A stretch of 64,000 bases of DNA from Limiplasma sp031549415 (lineage in GTDB: Bacteria; Bacillota; Clostridia; Christensenellales; Aristaeellaceae), in contig JAVBPU010000004.1 of the NCBI GenBank assembly GCA_031549415.1, positions 186,001 to 250,000 of the forward strand, read 5' to 3'. The notes beneath the pieces were generated by a model. That model saw only the letters and a list, made by a program, of their open reading frames with translations, was not told where the DNA came from and did not search any database. Positions 22,437 to 32,969 of this stretch are shown here, one piece after another; the stretch's first letter is position 1, and every line of letters begins with the position of its first letter. A program made the translations under genes and the position numbers.

Positions 22437-24430
22437 CGAATTTGCGCCCCGTCCTCCATGCCCTCTTCCACGGTGATGAGCCGCAGCGTGTCATCGGCCT
22501 GGTTGGAAGCGCACAGAATCATGCCTTCACTGCGGACACCCCGCAGCTTGGCGGGCTTCAGATTGCTCACCAGGGCCACCTGGCGGCCCACCATGGCTTC
22601 CGGGGCATAATGCTTGGCAATGCCGCTGACCACGGTGCGGGTGGGTTCGCCCCCTCCCAGGGAAAGGGTGAGCTTTAACAGCTTGTCGCTGCCCTCCACC
22701 TTCTCCGCCTCCAGCACCCGGGCCACCCGCAGTTGCACCTTGGCAAACTCGTCCATGGAGATCAGCCCGTCACCGGGCTCCGCCTTCGCACTTTGCTTGG
22801 CGGCCTGGGCGTTTTCCAGAACGGCCTTTTGGGGGCTGGGCTCTGGCTTTTCGGCCTTAGGCGCAGGCAGAATGTCCTCCAGCTCCTTCTTGATGTCGAT
22901 GCGGGGAAACAGGGCCTCTCCCTTTTGCACCTTGGTTCCGGCGGCCAGCTTGCCAAAAGCAGCCAAAGAAGCCCAGTCTTGCAAAGCTGCGTCAGCCACA
23001 CCCAGCTGCGCAAAAATATTGCCGGGGGTCCGGGGCATGGTGGGCGCGATCAGTACCGCCACGAAGCGGATGCACTCGCACAGCACGTACATCACCGTTT
23101 TCAGGCGCTGCTGGCCTTCCTGGGTCTTGCACAGCACCCAGGGGGCGTTCAGGTCAATGTACCTGTTGCAGTCCCCCACCAACTGCCAGATGTCCCCCAG
23201 GGCTAGAGAAAATTGCAGCTCGTCCATATGCTGGCGCACTTTCAGCGGCGTGGCCAAGGCCAGGTCTTTCAGTTGGTTGTCCAGCTCGCCATAGTCGCCG
23301 GGGGCCTGCACCGCCCCATCAAAGTACTTCTCCACCATGGCCACGGTGCGGCTGACCAGGTTGCCCAGGTCGTTGGCCAAGTCCGCGTTGATGCGGGTCA
23401 GCAGCGCCTCATAGCTGAACTGGCCGTCGCTGCCAAAGGGCATTTCCCGCATGAGGAAGTACCGGATGGCGTCGCTGGAATACCGATTGGACAGCGCTAC
23501 CGGGTCCACCACGTTGCCCAGAGACTTGCTCATCTTCATGCCGTCCAGCACCAGCCAGCCATGGCCAAACACTTGCTTGGGCAGGGGCAGCCCCAGCGCG
23601 TGGAGCAAAATGGGCCAGATGATGGTATGGAAGCGGATGATCTCCTTGCCCACCAGGTGGATGTCTGCGGGCCAGTACTTGCGATACAGCTGGTCCTGGC
23701 TGGTGCCATAGCCCAGGGCGCTGATGTAATTGGTCAGCGCGTCGATCCACACATACACGGTGTGCTTGGGGTCAAAATCCACGGGAATGCCCCATTGGAT
23801 AGAGGTGCGGCTGACGCACAAATCACTAAGCCCCGGCTTGAGAAAGTTGTTCACCATCTCGTTTTTCCGGGACACGGGCTGAATGAAATCCGGATGGGCC
23901 TCGATGTATTCAAGGAGCCAGTCCTGGTACTTAGACAGCTTGAAAAAATAGCTTTCCTCGCTGGTCTTTTCCACCGGGCGGCCACAGTCCGGGCAACAGC
24001 CGTCCTTTAATTGCAGCTCGGTAAAGAAGCTTTCGCAGGGGGTGCAGTACCAGCCCTCGTAGGAGCCTTTGTAGATGTCCCCCTGGTCGTAGAGCTGCTT
24101 GAATACCTTTTGCACCGTCTCCGCGTGCCTTTCATCCGAAGTCCGGATGAAGTCGTCATACTCCACGTCCATCAGCTTCCACAGCTCTTTGATGCCCCGG
24201 ACGATCTCGTCCACATAAGCCTGAGGGGTCACGCCCTTGTCCTTGGCCTTCCGCTCAATTTTCTGGCCGTGCTCATCCGTGCCGGTCAAAAAATAGGTGT
24301 CAAAGCCCTGCTGCTTCTTGAAGCGGGCCATGGTATCCGTGGCCACGCTGCAATAGGCGTGGCCGATGTGCAGGTTGTCGCTGGGGTAATAGATGGGGGT
24401 GGTGATATAAAAGGTCTTTTTGTCCGGCAT
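22433..24430 (-). CDS. metG: Methionyl-tRNA synthetase with C-terminal tRNA-binding domain
   Basis: 665 aa from the ATG at 24430. HIGH-type motif HIGHAYC lies near residue 22, the zinc knuckle CTPC ... CPDC near 130-150, and KMSKSLG near 300 for ATP activation. An Ala/Lys/Glu-rich linker leads to a C-terminal EMAP/Trbp111-like OB domain (about 560-665, MDEFAKVQLRVARVLEAEKV) that enables dimerisation and tRNA binding. The frame stays open upstream into the T-box leader, but translation there is not expected. Regulated by the T-box at 24475-24704. Confidence 0.97.
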   Translation of the reverse strand: MPDKKTFYITTPIYYPSDNLHIGHAYCSVATDTMARFKKQQGFDTYFLTGTDEHGQKIERKAKDKGVTPQAYVDEIVRGIKELWKLMDVEYDDFIRTSDERHAETVQKVFKQLYDQGDIYKGSYEGWYCTPCESFFTELQLKDGCCPDCGRPVEKTSEESYFFKLSKYQDWLLEYIEAHPDFIQPVSRKNEMVNNFLKPGLSDLCVSRTSIQWGIPVDFDPKHTVYVWIDALTNYISALGYGTSQDQLYRKYWPADIHLVGKEIIRFHTIIWPILLHALGLPLPKQVFGHGWLVLDGMKMSKSLGNVVDPVALSNRYSSDAIRYFLMREMPFGSDGQFSYEALLTRINADLANDLGNLVSRTVAMVEKYFDGAVQAPGDYGELDNQLKDLALATPLKVRQHMDELQFSLALGDIWQLVGDCNRYIDLNAPWVLCKTQEGQQRLKTVMYVLCECIRFVAVLIAPTMPRTPGNIFAQLGVADAALQDWASLAAFGKLAAGTKVQKGEALFPRIDIKKELEDILPAPKAEKPEPSPQKAVLENAQAAKQSAKAEPGDGLISMDEFAKVQLRVARVLEAEKVEGSDKLLKLTLSLGGGEPTRTVVSGIAKHYAPEAMVGRQVALVSNLKPAKLRGVRSEGMILCASNQADDTLRLITVEEGMEDGAQIR

Positions 24431-24474
24431 GGGGTTCCCTTCCTTCCTTGCTTCCATAGAGAAGCTTTCCATCA

Positions 24475-24704
24475 TAGAAAAAACCCGCCCCTTCTCAAAA
24501 GGGGCGAGCACGCTAACGCCCGCGGTACCACCCTGGTTTCTCACTTAAACGGCGGATATCGGTGCCTTCCGCTTGGCCCTACCTATCGGGCCAAGAAGCT
24601 CCCGGGCCATGTTCCCAGCTGGTTCCGCGCCACATTGCAGCAACCGTGGCTCTCTTTGGCGGAAGGCATCCGGTACTCTCCCGTTCATGGCTTGCAAACT
24701 ATGC
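24475..24704 (-). promoter_or_regulatory. T-box riboswitch upstream of metG (methionine specific)
   Basis: On the minus strand the conserved T-box AGGGTGGTACCGCG lies at 24533-24520, followed by a terminator (8-bp stem 24485-24492 with 24498-24505, then six U). Stem I contains the AGTA/GAA loop-E elements, and a candidate specifier ATG at 24609-24607 follows GGGAAC. Uncharged tRNA-Met would stabilise the antiterminator and allow metG-tatD expression. Confidence 0.92.
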
Positions 24705-24710
24705 AAGGCT

Positions 24711-24739
24711 TATTATACCCCAATGCGGGGGTTTGTCAA
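24711..24739 (-). promoter_or_regulatory. Consensus promoter of the metG leader
   Basis: TTGACA (24739-24734), 17-base spacer, TATAAT (24716-24711), a perfect sigma-A match. It places the transcript start near 24704. Confidence 0.9.
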
Positions 24740-24770
24740 GCGTCGAGCGCTGGAACCAGGGCTACTTTAT

Positions 24771-24917
24771 GCGGGGCCTTGCCCCGCGCCCCACCAGGGC
24801 TAAAGCCCTGGACCCTTTATCTGGCCACGCTTCACGGGGGCTGGGGACATCGGCATTGAGTCTTTCCCTTTGGCAACCGAAAGCGTTGCCAAAGAAAGGG
24901 GTTCCGGGACTTGTCCC
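24771..24917. repeat. Hairpin cluster D (mosaic palindromes)
   Basis: Between the metG promoter and spmB: 24771-24787 (GCGGGGC/GCCCCGC), 24794-24811 (CCAGGGC, loop TAAA, GCCCTGG), 24870-24892 (TTGGCAAC/GTTGCCAA) and 24906-24917 (GGGAC/GTCCC). The CCAGGGC module is shared with clusters B and C. No gene is visible in 24740-24953. Confidence 0.78.
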
Positions 24918-24953
24918 CAATGCGGCGTTGGCGAAGCCCCACAGCACTCCCCT

Positions 24954-25472
24954 TCATCCAAACAACCGCCCCGCCAGCAGCAGCGCCGCCAGCGCCCCCA
25001 GCAAGGAGCAGGGAATGGCGTAACCGGTGCGCTTTTGCGTTGTGCCGCCCAGGTAGATGCATACGGTGTAGAAAATGGTCTCGCTGCTACCCATCAACGT
25101 GCAGGCAATAAGGCCGATGCGGCTATCCGGGCCGTAGCGGGTCAGCAGGGTTTCCAGCATGCTCAGGGAAGCGGAGCCGCTGAGGGGCCGCAGCAGGGCC
25201 AAGGGCGCTACCTCCGCCGGAAGGCCCAGCAGGCCAAAGAGCGGCGCGGCCCAGCGCACCAGCAGGTCCAGGCAACCGGAGGCGCGAAACAGCGAAATGG
25301 CCACCAGCATGGCCGCCAGGTTGGGCAGCACCCGCACCGCCACCTGCAAGCCTTCCTTGCTGCCCTGGACGAACAGGTCGTAAACGGGCAGCCTCTTCCA
25401 GGCAGCCGCCAGCAGCAGCCACAGCAGCAGCAGGGGGATCAGCAGAATTTCAACCCGTTGCAGAATGGCCAT
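24954..25472 (-). CDS. spmB: Spore maturation protein B
   Basis: 172 aa membrane protein of the nucleoside-recognition/Gate family. Typical segments are PVYDLFVQGSKEGLQVAVRVLPNLAAML and LLRPLSGSASLSMLE, plus GSSETIFYTVCIYLG, which is highly conserved in SpmB. In Bacillus SpmA and SpmB promote full dehydration of the spore core. Its start overlaps the end of spmA by 23 bases. Confidence 0.95.
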   Translation of the reverse strand: MAILQRVEILLIPLLLLWLLLAAAWKRLPVYDLFVQGSKEGLQVAVRVLPNLAAMLVAISLFRASGCLDLLVRWAAPLFGLLGLPAEVAPLALLRPLSGSASLSMLETLLTRYGPDSRIGLIACTLMGSSETIFYTVCIYLGGTTQKRTGYAIPCSLLGALAALLLAGRLFG

Positions 25473-26061
25473 AGAGCGCTCCTTTGCGTTGCTGCCTTTT
25501 GCCCCACAGCCAGGCGCTGACCATGCCCACCGCCATGGAAAGGCTGGTACAGGCCCAGGTGGGCAGCAAAATGGCCGTGGGGTCCGCTGCCTGGGCCGCT
25601 ACCCGCAGGCTGATGACCGTGGTGGGCAGCAATTGCACGCTGGTGGCGTTGATGACCAAGAACAGATACATGGCATGGAGCACGGCAGGGTCCCGTTGCT
25701 GCTCCCGCTCCATCCGCTCCATGGCCGCGATGCCCGTGGGCGTGGCGGCGTTGCCCAGCCCCAGCAGGTCCGCCGTCAGGTTTAATACCATGGCCTCCTG
25801 GGTGTCTTTTTCCTTCACCCCCGGGAACAGCCGACGAAGGGCCGGGGCCAGGGCTTTGCTCATTTTCTCCGGCACGTGCAGGGCTTTGACAATCTCCATC
25901 ATCCCACAAAAAAACAGATATCCCGCCGCCAGTTTTAGCGTCAGGCTCACCGCGTCCGCCGCCCCTGCCAGCGCCCCGGGCAGCAGCGCTTCCGCCCGGC
26001 CTGTGGCCAGGGCCACCACCACCGACAGCAGCATCATACCGCCCCAAATGGCCTGTAGCAT
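25450..26061 (-). CDS. spmA: Spore maturation protein A
   Basis: 203 aa membrane protein, Gate domain. Visible features are FFCGMMEIVKALHVPEKMSKALAP, NLTADLLGLGNAATPTGIAAM and FLVINATSVQLLPTTVI, all conserved in SpmA. AAAGGGGATG precedes the ATG. A CATACCCTA sequence about 25 bases upstream resembles the -10 box of mother-cell sigma factors, in line with sigma-E control of spmAB in Bacillus. The -35 match is weak. Confidence 0.95.
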   Translation of the reverse strand: MLQAIWGGMMLLSVVVALATGRAEALLPGALAGAADAVSLTLKLAAGYLFFCGMMEIVKALHVPEKMSKALAPALRRLFPGVKEKDTQEAMVLNLTADLLGLGNAATPTGIAAMERMEREQQRDPAVLHAMYLFLVINATSVQLLPTTVISLRVAAQAADPTAILLPTWACTSLSMAVGMVSAWLWGKRQQRKGALYGHSATG

Positions 26062-26229
26062 CCACTCATCCCCTTTGCCCTAGGGTATGTGCTCCGCAGC
26101 CCCTGCATGTGTGAAGGCCGGGGCCTTTTGCGGTCGGTTTCAGCTGCCTGCCATTGGGGTATGGTAAGGGCGGCACAAGCACAGGTACAGGCCACGTCCA
26201 CCACCATCCAGCCTTTCCCCTTCCTTTTG

Positions 26230-26258
26230 GATTGTGCCGCATGGCAGAAAGTGCTATA
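26230..26258 (+). promoter_or_regulatory. Sigma-A-type promoter of the flavodiiron gene
   Basis: TTGTGC (26230-26235), 17-base spacer, TATACT (26253-26258), 54 bases before the start codon. Confidence 0.6.
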
Positions 26259-26312
26259 CTCTACCAAAGCGCAACATCGCAACATACGTGCCATCGTAGG
26301 AGGGGTTCCACC

Positions 26313-28175
26313 ATGCACTGCACCCGAAAGATCACGGACTCCCTGTATTTTGTGGGCGGCAGCGACCGCCGTCTGGCCCGTTTTGAAAACGCCTTTCCCG
26401 TACCCCGGGGCATGTCCTACAACGCCTATATGCTGCTGGACGAAAAGACCGCGCTGCTGGACACCGTGGACGCGGCCATCAGCGGCCTGTTTTTTGAAAA
26501 CCTGGCCCAGGTCCTTTCCGATCGGCCACTGGACTACGTTGTGGTGCACCACATGGAACCGGACCACTGCGCCACCCTAAGGGAGCTTTGCCTGCGCCAC
26601 CCGGAAACCACGGTGGTATGCAACGCCAAGTCCGCCAAGATGATCGCCCAGTTTTTCGGTCCGGGGCTGGAAGGCCCCCTACGCCTGGTGAGCGAAGGGG
26701 ATTCCCTCTCCCTGGGCCGCCATTCTCTCACCTTCTACATGGCCCCCATGGTCCATTGGCCGGAGGTGATGGTCTCCTACGAAGCCACGGAGCAGATCCT
26801 TTTTTCCGCCGATGCCTTTGGAAGCTTTGGGGCCTTGAATGGGAATCTCTTTGCCGACGAGGTGGACTTCCCCAGGGACTGGCTGCCGGAAGCCCGCCGG
26901 TATTACAGCAACATCGTAGGCAAATACGGCCCGCAGGTCACCGCCTTGTTGAAAAAGCTGGAAGGCCTGCCCATGGCCTTGCTCTGCCCCCTCCATGGGC
27001 CCGTTTGGCGCAGGGACATCCCCTGGTATGTGCGCAAGTACCGGCAATGGAGCGCCTACCAGCCGGAGGAAACGGCAGTGCTGCTGCTGTACGCTTCCAT
27101 CTACGGCCATACGGAAAACGCCGCGGAGATTTTGGCCGCCCAGCTGGCCCAGCAAGGCGTCCGCCAGATCGCCATGTATGACGTGGCCTCCACGGACCCC
27201 TCCCATTTGGTAGCGGAAGCCTTTCGGTGCAGCCATCTGGTGCTTTGCTGCGTCACCCACAACAACGGCATTTTCCACATCATGGACCATCTGCTCACCG
27301 AGTTTGCGGAGCATGCCCTGCAAAACCGTACCGTGGCTCTGGTTCAAAACGGCAGCTGGGCCCCTGCCGCAGACAAGTTGATGCGCCAGCGGCTGGCGGC
27401 CATGAAGGACATGCGCATCCTGGAGCCTTCCGTCACATTGCTTTCCAGCCTGCAACCCCAACAAGAAAAGGAGCTTAGCGCCATGGCAAAAGAAATCGCC
27501 ACTTCCATGAACCCGCCCGCCCCCGATGCGCTGATGGACCCCAAGGCCTTGTTTTCCATCCAATACGGCCTGTTCTTGCTCACCGCCCGGGAAAACGACG
27601 TGGACAACGGCTGTATCGACAACACCGTGATCCAGGTCACCAGCCAGCCCGGCCAGGTGGCGGTGACCGTGAACAAGCAGAACAAAACCCATGACATGAT
27701 TCTAGCCACCGGCCTGTTCAACGCCAGCATACTCACCGAGGACGCGCCCTTTTCCCTCTTCCAGCACTTTGGCTTCCAAAGCGGCAAAACCTTGGATAAG
27801 TTTGAAGGCCGGGACGACCCCCGCAGCGCCAACGGCCTGCGTTACCTGGCCCAGCACACCGCCGCGCTGCTCTCCGGCAAGGTGGTAAGTACCCTGGACT
27901 GCGGCACCCACACCCTCTTTTTGGCGGAGGTGACCGAGGCCCGGGTGCTGTCTTCCGCGCCTCCCGCCACCTATGCCTATTATTTCTCCCACATCAAGCC
28001 CAAGCCGGAAGCGAAGCCCGCTGTTTCTGACGGGCCGGGTACGCCGGAAAAACCCCGCCGGGGCTTCGTATGCAAAATCTGCGGCTATTTCCATGAGGGT
28101 GACACCCTGCCCCCGGATTTTATCTGCCCCGTCTGCAAGCACGGCGCGGAGGATTTTGAGCCGGTGGGGTTTTAG
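26313..28175 (+). CDS. Flavodiiron protein fused to flavin reductase and rubredoxin domains
   Basis: 620 aa in four domains. Residues 1-250 are a metallo-beta-lactamase domain with the diiron ligands HHMEPDHC, MVHWPEVM, SADAFGSFG and CPLHGPVW. Residues 255-395 are a flavodoxin domain with the FMN loop YASIYGHTENAAE. Residues 430-580 are a flavin-reductase-like split barrel, and about 598-620 a rubredoxin with CKIC and CPVC. Flavodiiron proteins reduce O2 to water, or NO to N2O, in anaerobes. The fused reductase and rubredoxin should let one polypeptide take electrons from NAD(P)H. TAGGAGGGG sets the start; in-frame upstream ATGs lack a ribosome site. It is monocistronic, between its own promoter and the terminator at 28267. 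Confidence 0.93.
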   Translation: MHCTRKITDSLYFVGGSDRRLARFENAFPVPRGMSYNAYMLLDEKTALLDTVDAAISGLFFENLAQVLSDRPLDYVVVHHMEPDHCATLRELCLRHPETTVVCNAKSAKMIAQFFGPGLEGPLRLVSEGDSLSLGRHSLTFYMAPMVHWPEVMVSYEATEQILFSADAFGSFGALNGNLFADEVDFPRDWLPEARRYYSNIVGKYGPQVTALLKKLEGLPMALLCPLHGPVWRRDIPWYVRKYRQWSAYQPEETAVLLLYASIYGHTENAAEILAAQLAQQGVRQIAMYDVASTDPSHLVAEAFRCSHLVLCCVTHNNGIFHIMDHLLTEFAEHALQNRTVALVQNGSWAPAADKLMRQRLAAMKDMRILEPSVTLLSSLQPQQEKELSAMAKEIATSMNPPAPDALMDPKALFSIQYGLFLLTARENDVDNGCIDNTVIQVTSQPGQVAVTVNKQNKTHDMILATGLFNASILTEDAPFSLFQHFGFQSGKTLDKFEGRDDPRSANGLRYLAQHTAALLSGKVVSTLDCGTHTLFLAEVTEARVLSSAPPATYAYYFSHIKPKPEAKPAVSDGPGTPEKPRRGFVCKICGYFHEGDTLPPDFICPVCKHGAEDFEPVGF

Positions 28176-28266
28176 CGTAAATTCCGAAAACGGGAACCGC
28201 CCCTCCTTAATTTCCCATCCGCTTTGGTCTTGATGGGAAGCAACAGGCCCAATTGGGTGCCAAATG

Positions 28267-28315
28267 AAAAAAGGTCCAAACCAGCGCTATGCGCGTTGAT
28301 TTGGACCCCTTTTTC
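28267..28315. terminator. Bidirectional terminator between fdp and ppdK
   Basis: Long stem, 28273-28287 with 28291-28307, of GGTCCAAA/TTTGGACC plus CAGCGC/GCGCGTTG pairing. It is flanked by a T tract on the plus strand and by six A on the left, which give U on the minus strand. It serves both convergent genes. Confidence 0.88.
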
Positions 28316-28339
28316 ATACATGGGTGTGGATAAAGTTTC

Positions 28340-30970
<2,631 letters not shown>

Positions 30971-31058
30971 GAGATTGCCATCCTCCTCATTGGTTGTGTT
31001 GAGGACAAACCACCGGCGGAATCCATCCCCAATGTCTATCCTTCCATCTAACTTTTTG

Positions 31059-31087
31059 ATTATACACGGGAAGGATAGAAATGGCAA
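31059..31087 (-). promoter_or_regulatory. Promoter of ppdK
   Basis: TTGCCA (31087-31082), 17-base spacer, TATAAT (31064-31059). The leader before the ATG is about 85 bases. Confidence 0.7.
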
Positions 31088-31146
31088 GGACAGGGCGCGG
31101 GTTTTCGGGATTTTTGCGGGGAATTTTTGTGAAAAGCTGTTTGTGG

Positions 31147-31833
31147 CTATGGTTTTTGGGGGATCATTTTGGCTTTCTTGTTGCGGGTCAGCTTTTTGCG
31201 CACATAGGCCTCCGCCTCCCCATACAGGGCCGGAGGGCAGGCCACCACCAGCACCTGCCACCAGCTGGGCCGAAAAAACAGCAGCTGCCGGGTCTCCCTC
31301 CAACAGCGCAGCTTGCGCACATCGCCCCAGGCAATATACACCCGCCGGACCAGCGTGGGCCCAGCCGCCGCCGGTTCCTCCCCTTGCAGGGCTTCCACCA
31401 TTTCCGGGGTGGTAAACCGGGCGTAGAGCCTCAGCGGGGTGGGATGGTCCAGGTAGGTGTCCGCGTAGGCCCCTGTCCTGTCCAGCACAAAGTGCACGTT
31501 TTCCTTCCCCTGCAACAGCAAAACCACCAGCATAAACAGCAGCATCGCGCCCAGCACCCACAGCAACGTGCCAAAGAAGCCCTGCAAAAACAGGGACTGC
31601 ACCCCCCGGCCTCCGCTTAAAAGGCCCTCCAGCAGCAGCACCGCCGCCGCCACGCAGCCCAGCACCGGCAGGGCCACCCGCAGCACCCGGTTCCACGAAA
31701 ACCAATCTCTCACAGGATTGCGCCCCATCCAAAAGGAAATCTGCTCATTGGTTTTGCTCAGCTTTCCATAGCAAAAGGGGCAGGCCTCCCCATCGGGCAC
31801 CTCCCGTTTGCATTTCTTGCAAAAATTCATCAT
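31147..31833 (-). CDS. Zinc-ribbon membrane protein, unknown function
   Basis: About 228 aa from the ATG at 31833 (a second ATG follows directly), with GGAAGG upstream. The N-terminal zinc ribbon CKKC ... CPFC at residues 5-22 is followed by two membrane helices (about 50-70 and 85-110) and then a cytoplasmic domain with a VYIAWGDVRKLRCWRETRQLLFF segment. That last part suggests a YcxB-like or PH-like domain, as seen in small Firmicute membrane proteins with a WSDI-like motif. No operon partner. The role is not known. Confidence 0.68.
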   Translation of the reverse strand: MMNFCKKCKREVPDGEACPFCYGKLSKTNEQISFWMGRNPVRDWFSWNRVLRVALPVLGCVAAAVLLLEGLLSGGRGVQSLFLQGFFGTLLWVLGAMLLFMLVVLLLQGKENVHFVLDRTGAYADTYLDHPTPLRLYARFTTPEMVEALQGEEPAAAGPTLVRRVYIAWGDVRKLRCWRETRQLLFFRPSWWQVLVVACPPALYGEAEAYVRKKLTRNKKAKMIPQKP

Positions 31834-31921
31834 GCTGGGCCTTCCTTTCCGGCTTTCGCGCCTTTGAAACGATCGAATAAGGGGCCTTCTCAGGGGCATG
31901 CTGTCCCTAGGAGGTGAAAAA

Positions 31922-32083
31922 ATGCAATACTACCCCAGCTTGCGGGAGCTGCTTGGGAACAGCCCCAAAAGCAAGCAGCTGTATGATGCCCTGCCGCCCC
32001 GCGTCCAGCATTCCCTGCGGCGGTACCACCAATCCATTCACACGTATGCGGACCTGCAAAAAATCCTGGCGCTGTTTCTTTAA
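31922..32083 (+). CDS. Small conserved-type protein, unknown (53 aa)
   Basis: 53 aa with an excellent AGGAGGTG site. The sequence (LRELLGNSPKSKQLYDALPPRVQHSLRRYHQSIHTY region) has the pattern of small Firmicute proteins in which a short acidic or polar start precedes an LPPxVQ helix. It is not a SASP by sequence. It lies 79 bases before the LysM gene on the same strand. Confidence 0.6.
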   Translation: MQYYPSLRELLGNSPKSKQLYDALPPRVQHSLRRYHQSIHTYADLQKILALFL

Positions 32084-32102
32084 TCCATCCGCTTCTCCAC
32101 GC

Positions 32103-32130
32103 ACTTTCTTCCTCTGCGCGTCATAAGGTA
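32103..32130 (+). promoter_or_regulatory. Sigma-K-like promoter of the LysM gene
   Basis: AC at 32103-32104, 17-base spacer, CATAAGGTA (32122-32130). The late mother-cell sigma-K pattern is AC-N16/17-CATANNNTA, matched fully here. Confidence 0.6.
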
Positions 32131-32162
32131 AAAGGAGAACATCTCGAAAGGAGCTTTTCATT

Positions 32163-32969
32163 ATGATGCGACCCACTTTTTCCGGCAGCACCGCCTCCGG
32201 CCAAACCTGTGCAGAGGAATACGTAGTAAAAAAGGGCGACAGCTTCTATCTGATCAGCCACAAACTGGGGGTTCCCCTCCGGGACCTGCTGGCCGCCAAC
32301 CGGGACATTCACCCGGCGCGCCTGATGGTGGGCGATGTGCTGTGCATCCCCAGGGAGGAAGATGACACCGGGACCACAGGCAGCGAAGCGCCTCCCACCC
32401 CCAGCGAAGGGAGCGGCACCACGGGAGGGGCCACAGGTGGTACTGGAACCACGGGCGGAACCGGCACCACGGGGGGGACAACAGGCGGTACCACTGGGGG
32501 CACCGGAACTACGGGTGGAACCACGGGCGGTACCACTGGGGGCACCGGAACTACGGGTGGAACCACGGGCGGCACCGGAACTACAAGTGGAACCACAGGC
32601 GGAACCACGGGCGGCACTGGAACTACAGGCGGCGTCAGCAACCTCAACTGCCCGCTGGATGAACAACACACCGTCCAGGCGGGGCAATCCGTGGCGGACA
32701 TCCAACTGCGCAATTTGGTCAGCCGCAACACACTGGTACAGGCCAACCCCGCCATTAACCTGGAGCAGCTGGTCCCCGGCCAGGTGCTGTGCATCCCCAA
32801 GGAAAACATCCCCTGCGCCCTGCCCACCACCTACACCCTGCGCCCCAATGACACCCTGGAAAGCGTGGCCATCCGCTTTAACCTGCCGGTGGCTTCCCTG
32901 CTGCGGGCCAACCCCTGCCTGGCCCCCCAGGATTTTGAATGCGACACCACCATCGTCCTTCCAAGCTGA
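32163..32969 (+). CDS. LysM-domain protein with Gly-Thr repeat linker, probable spore-coat protein
   Basis: 268 aa, no signal peptide. A first LysM lies at about 20-63 (YVVKKGDSFYLISHKLGVP ... VGDVLCIP). Residues 80-157 are an almost pure Gly/Thr stretch built of GTTGGTTG units. Two further LysM-like modules follow (HTVQAGQSVADI ... QVLCIP and YTLRPNDTLESVAIRF ... IVLPS). LysM binds peptidoglycan glycans. Signal-less LysM proteins in spore formers are often cortex/coat anchors such as SafA-type proteins, and the sigma-K-like promoter fits. Its stop directly abuts the SNF2 stop on the other strand. Confidence 0.85.
   Translation: MMRPTFSGSTASGQTCAEEYVVKKGDSFYLISHKLGVPLRDLLAANRDIHPARLMVGDVLCIPREEDDTGTTGSEAPPTPSEGSGTTGGATGGTGTTGGTGTTGGTTGGTTGGTGTTGGTTGGTTGGTGTTGGTTGGTGTTSGTTGGTTGGTGTTGGVSNLNCPLDEQHTVQAGQSVADIQLRNLVSRNTLVQANPAINLEQLVPGQVLCIPKENIPCALPTTYTLRPNDTLESVAIRFNLPVASLLRANPCLAPQDFECDTTIVLPS
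32400..32635 (+). repeat. Tandem Gly-Thr codon repeats
   Basis: Imperfect 9- to 15-base units encoding T-G-G, T-T-G-G and G-T repeats inside the LysM gene, for example two near-identical copies of ACTGGGGGCACCGGAACTAC near 32487 and 32535. Likely to vary in number by slippage. Confidence 0.85.

Noticed and set aside
24431..24544. N-terminal extension of metG
   Set aside because: It runs through the T-box terminator and antiterminator, which must stay untranslated.
30971..31732. N-terminal extension of ppdK by about 250 codons
   Set aside because: It crosses the ppdK promoter and the zinc-ribbon gene in another frame; the canonical start is at 30970.
31875..31903. Sigma-G-like sequence GAATA-N17-CATGCTG before the 53-aa gene
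   Set aside because: The implied transcript start falls inside the ribosome site, leaving almost no leader, so a functional promoter is doubtful.
32121..32830. Ser/Gly or Pro/Val repeat frames antisense to the LysM linker
   Set aside because: Products of the ACC/GGC repeat on the reverse strand; no start signals.
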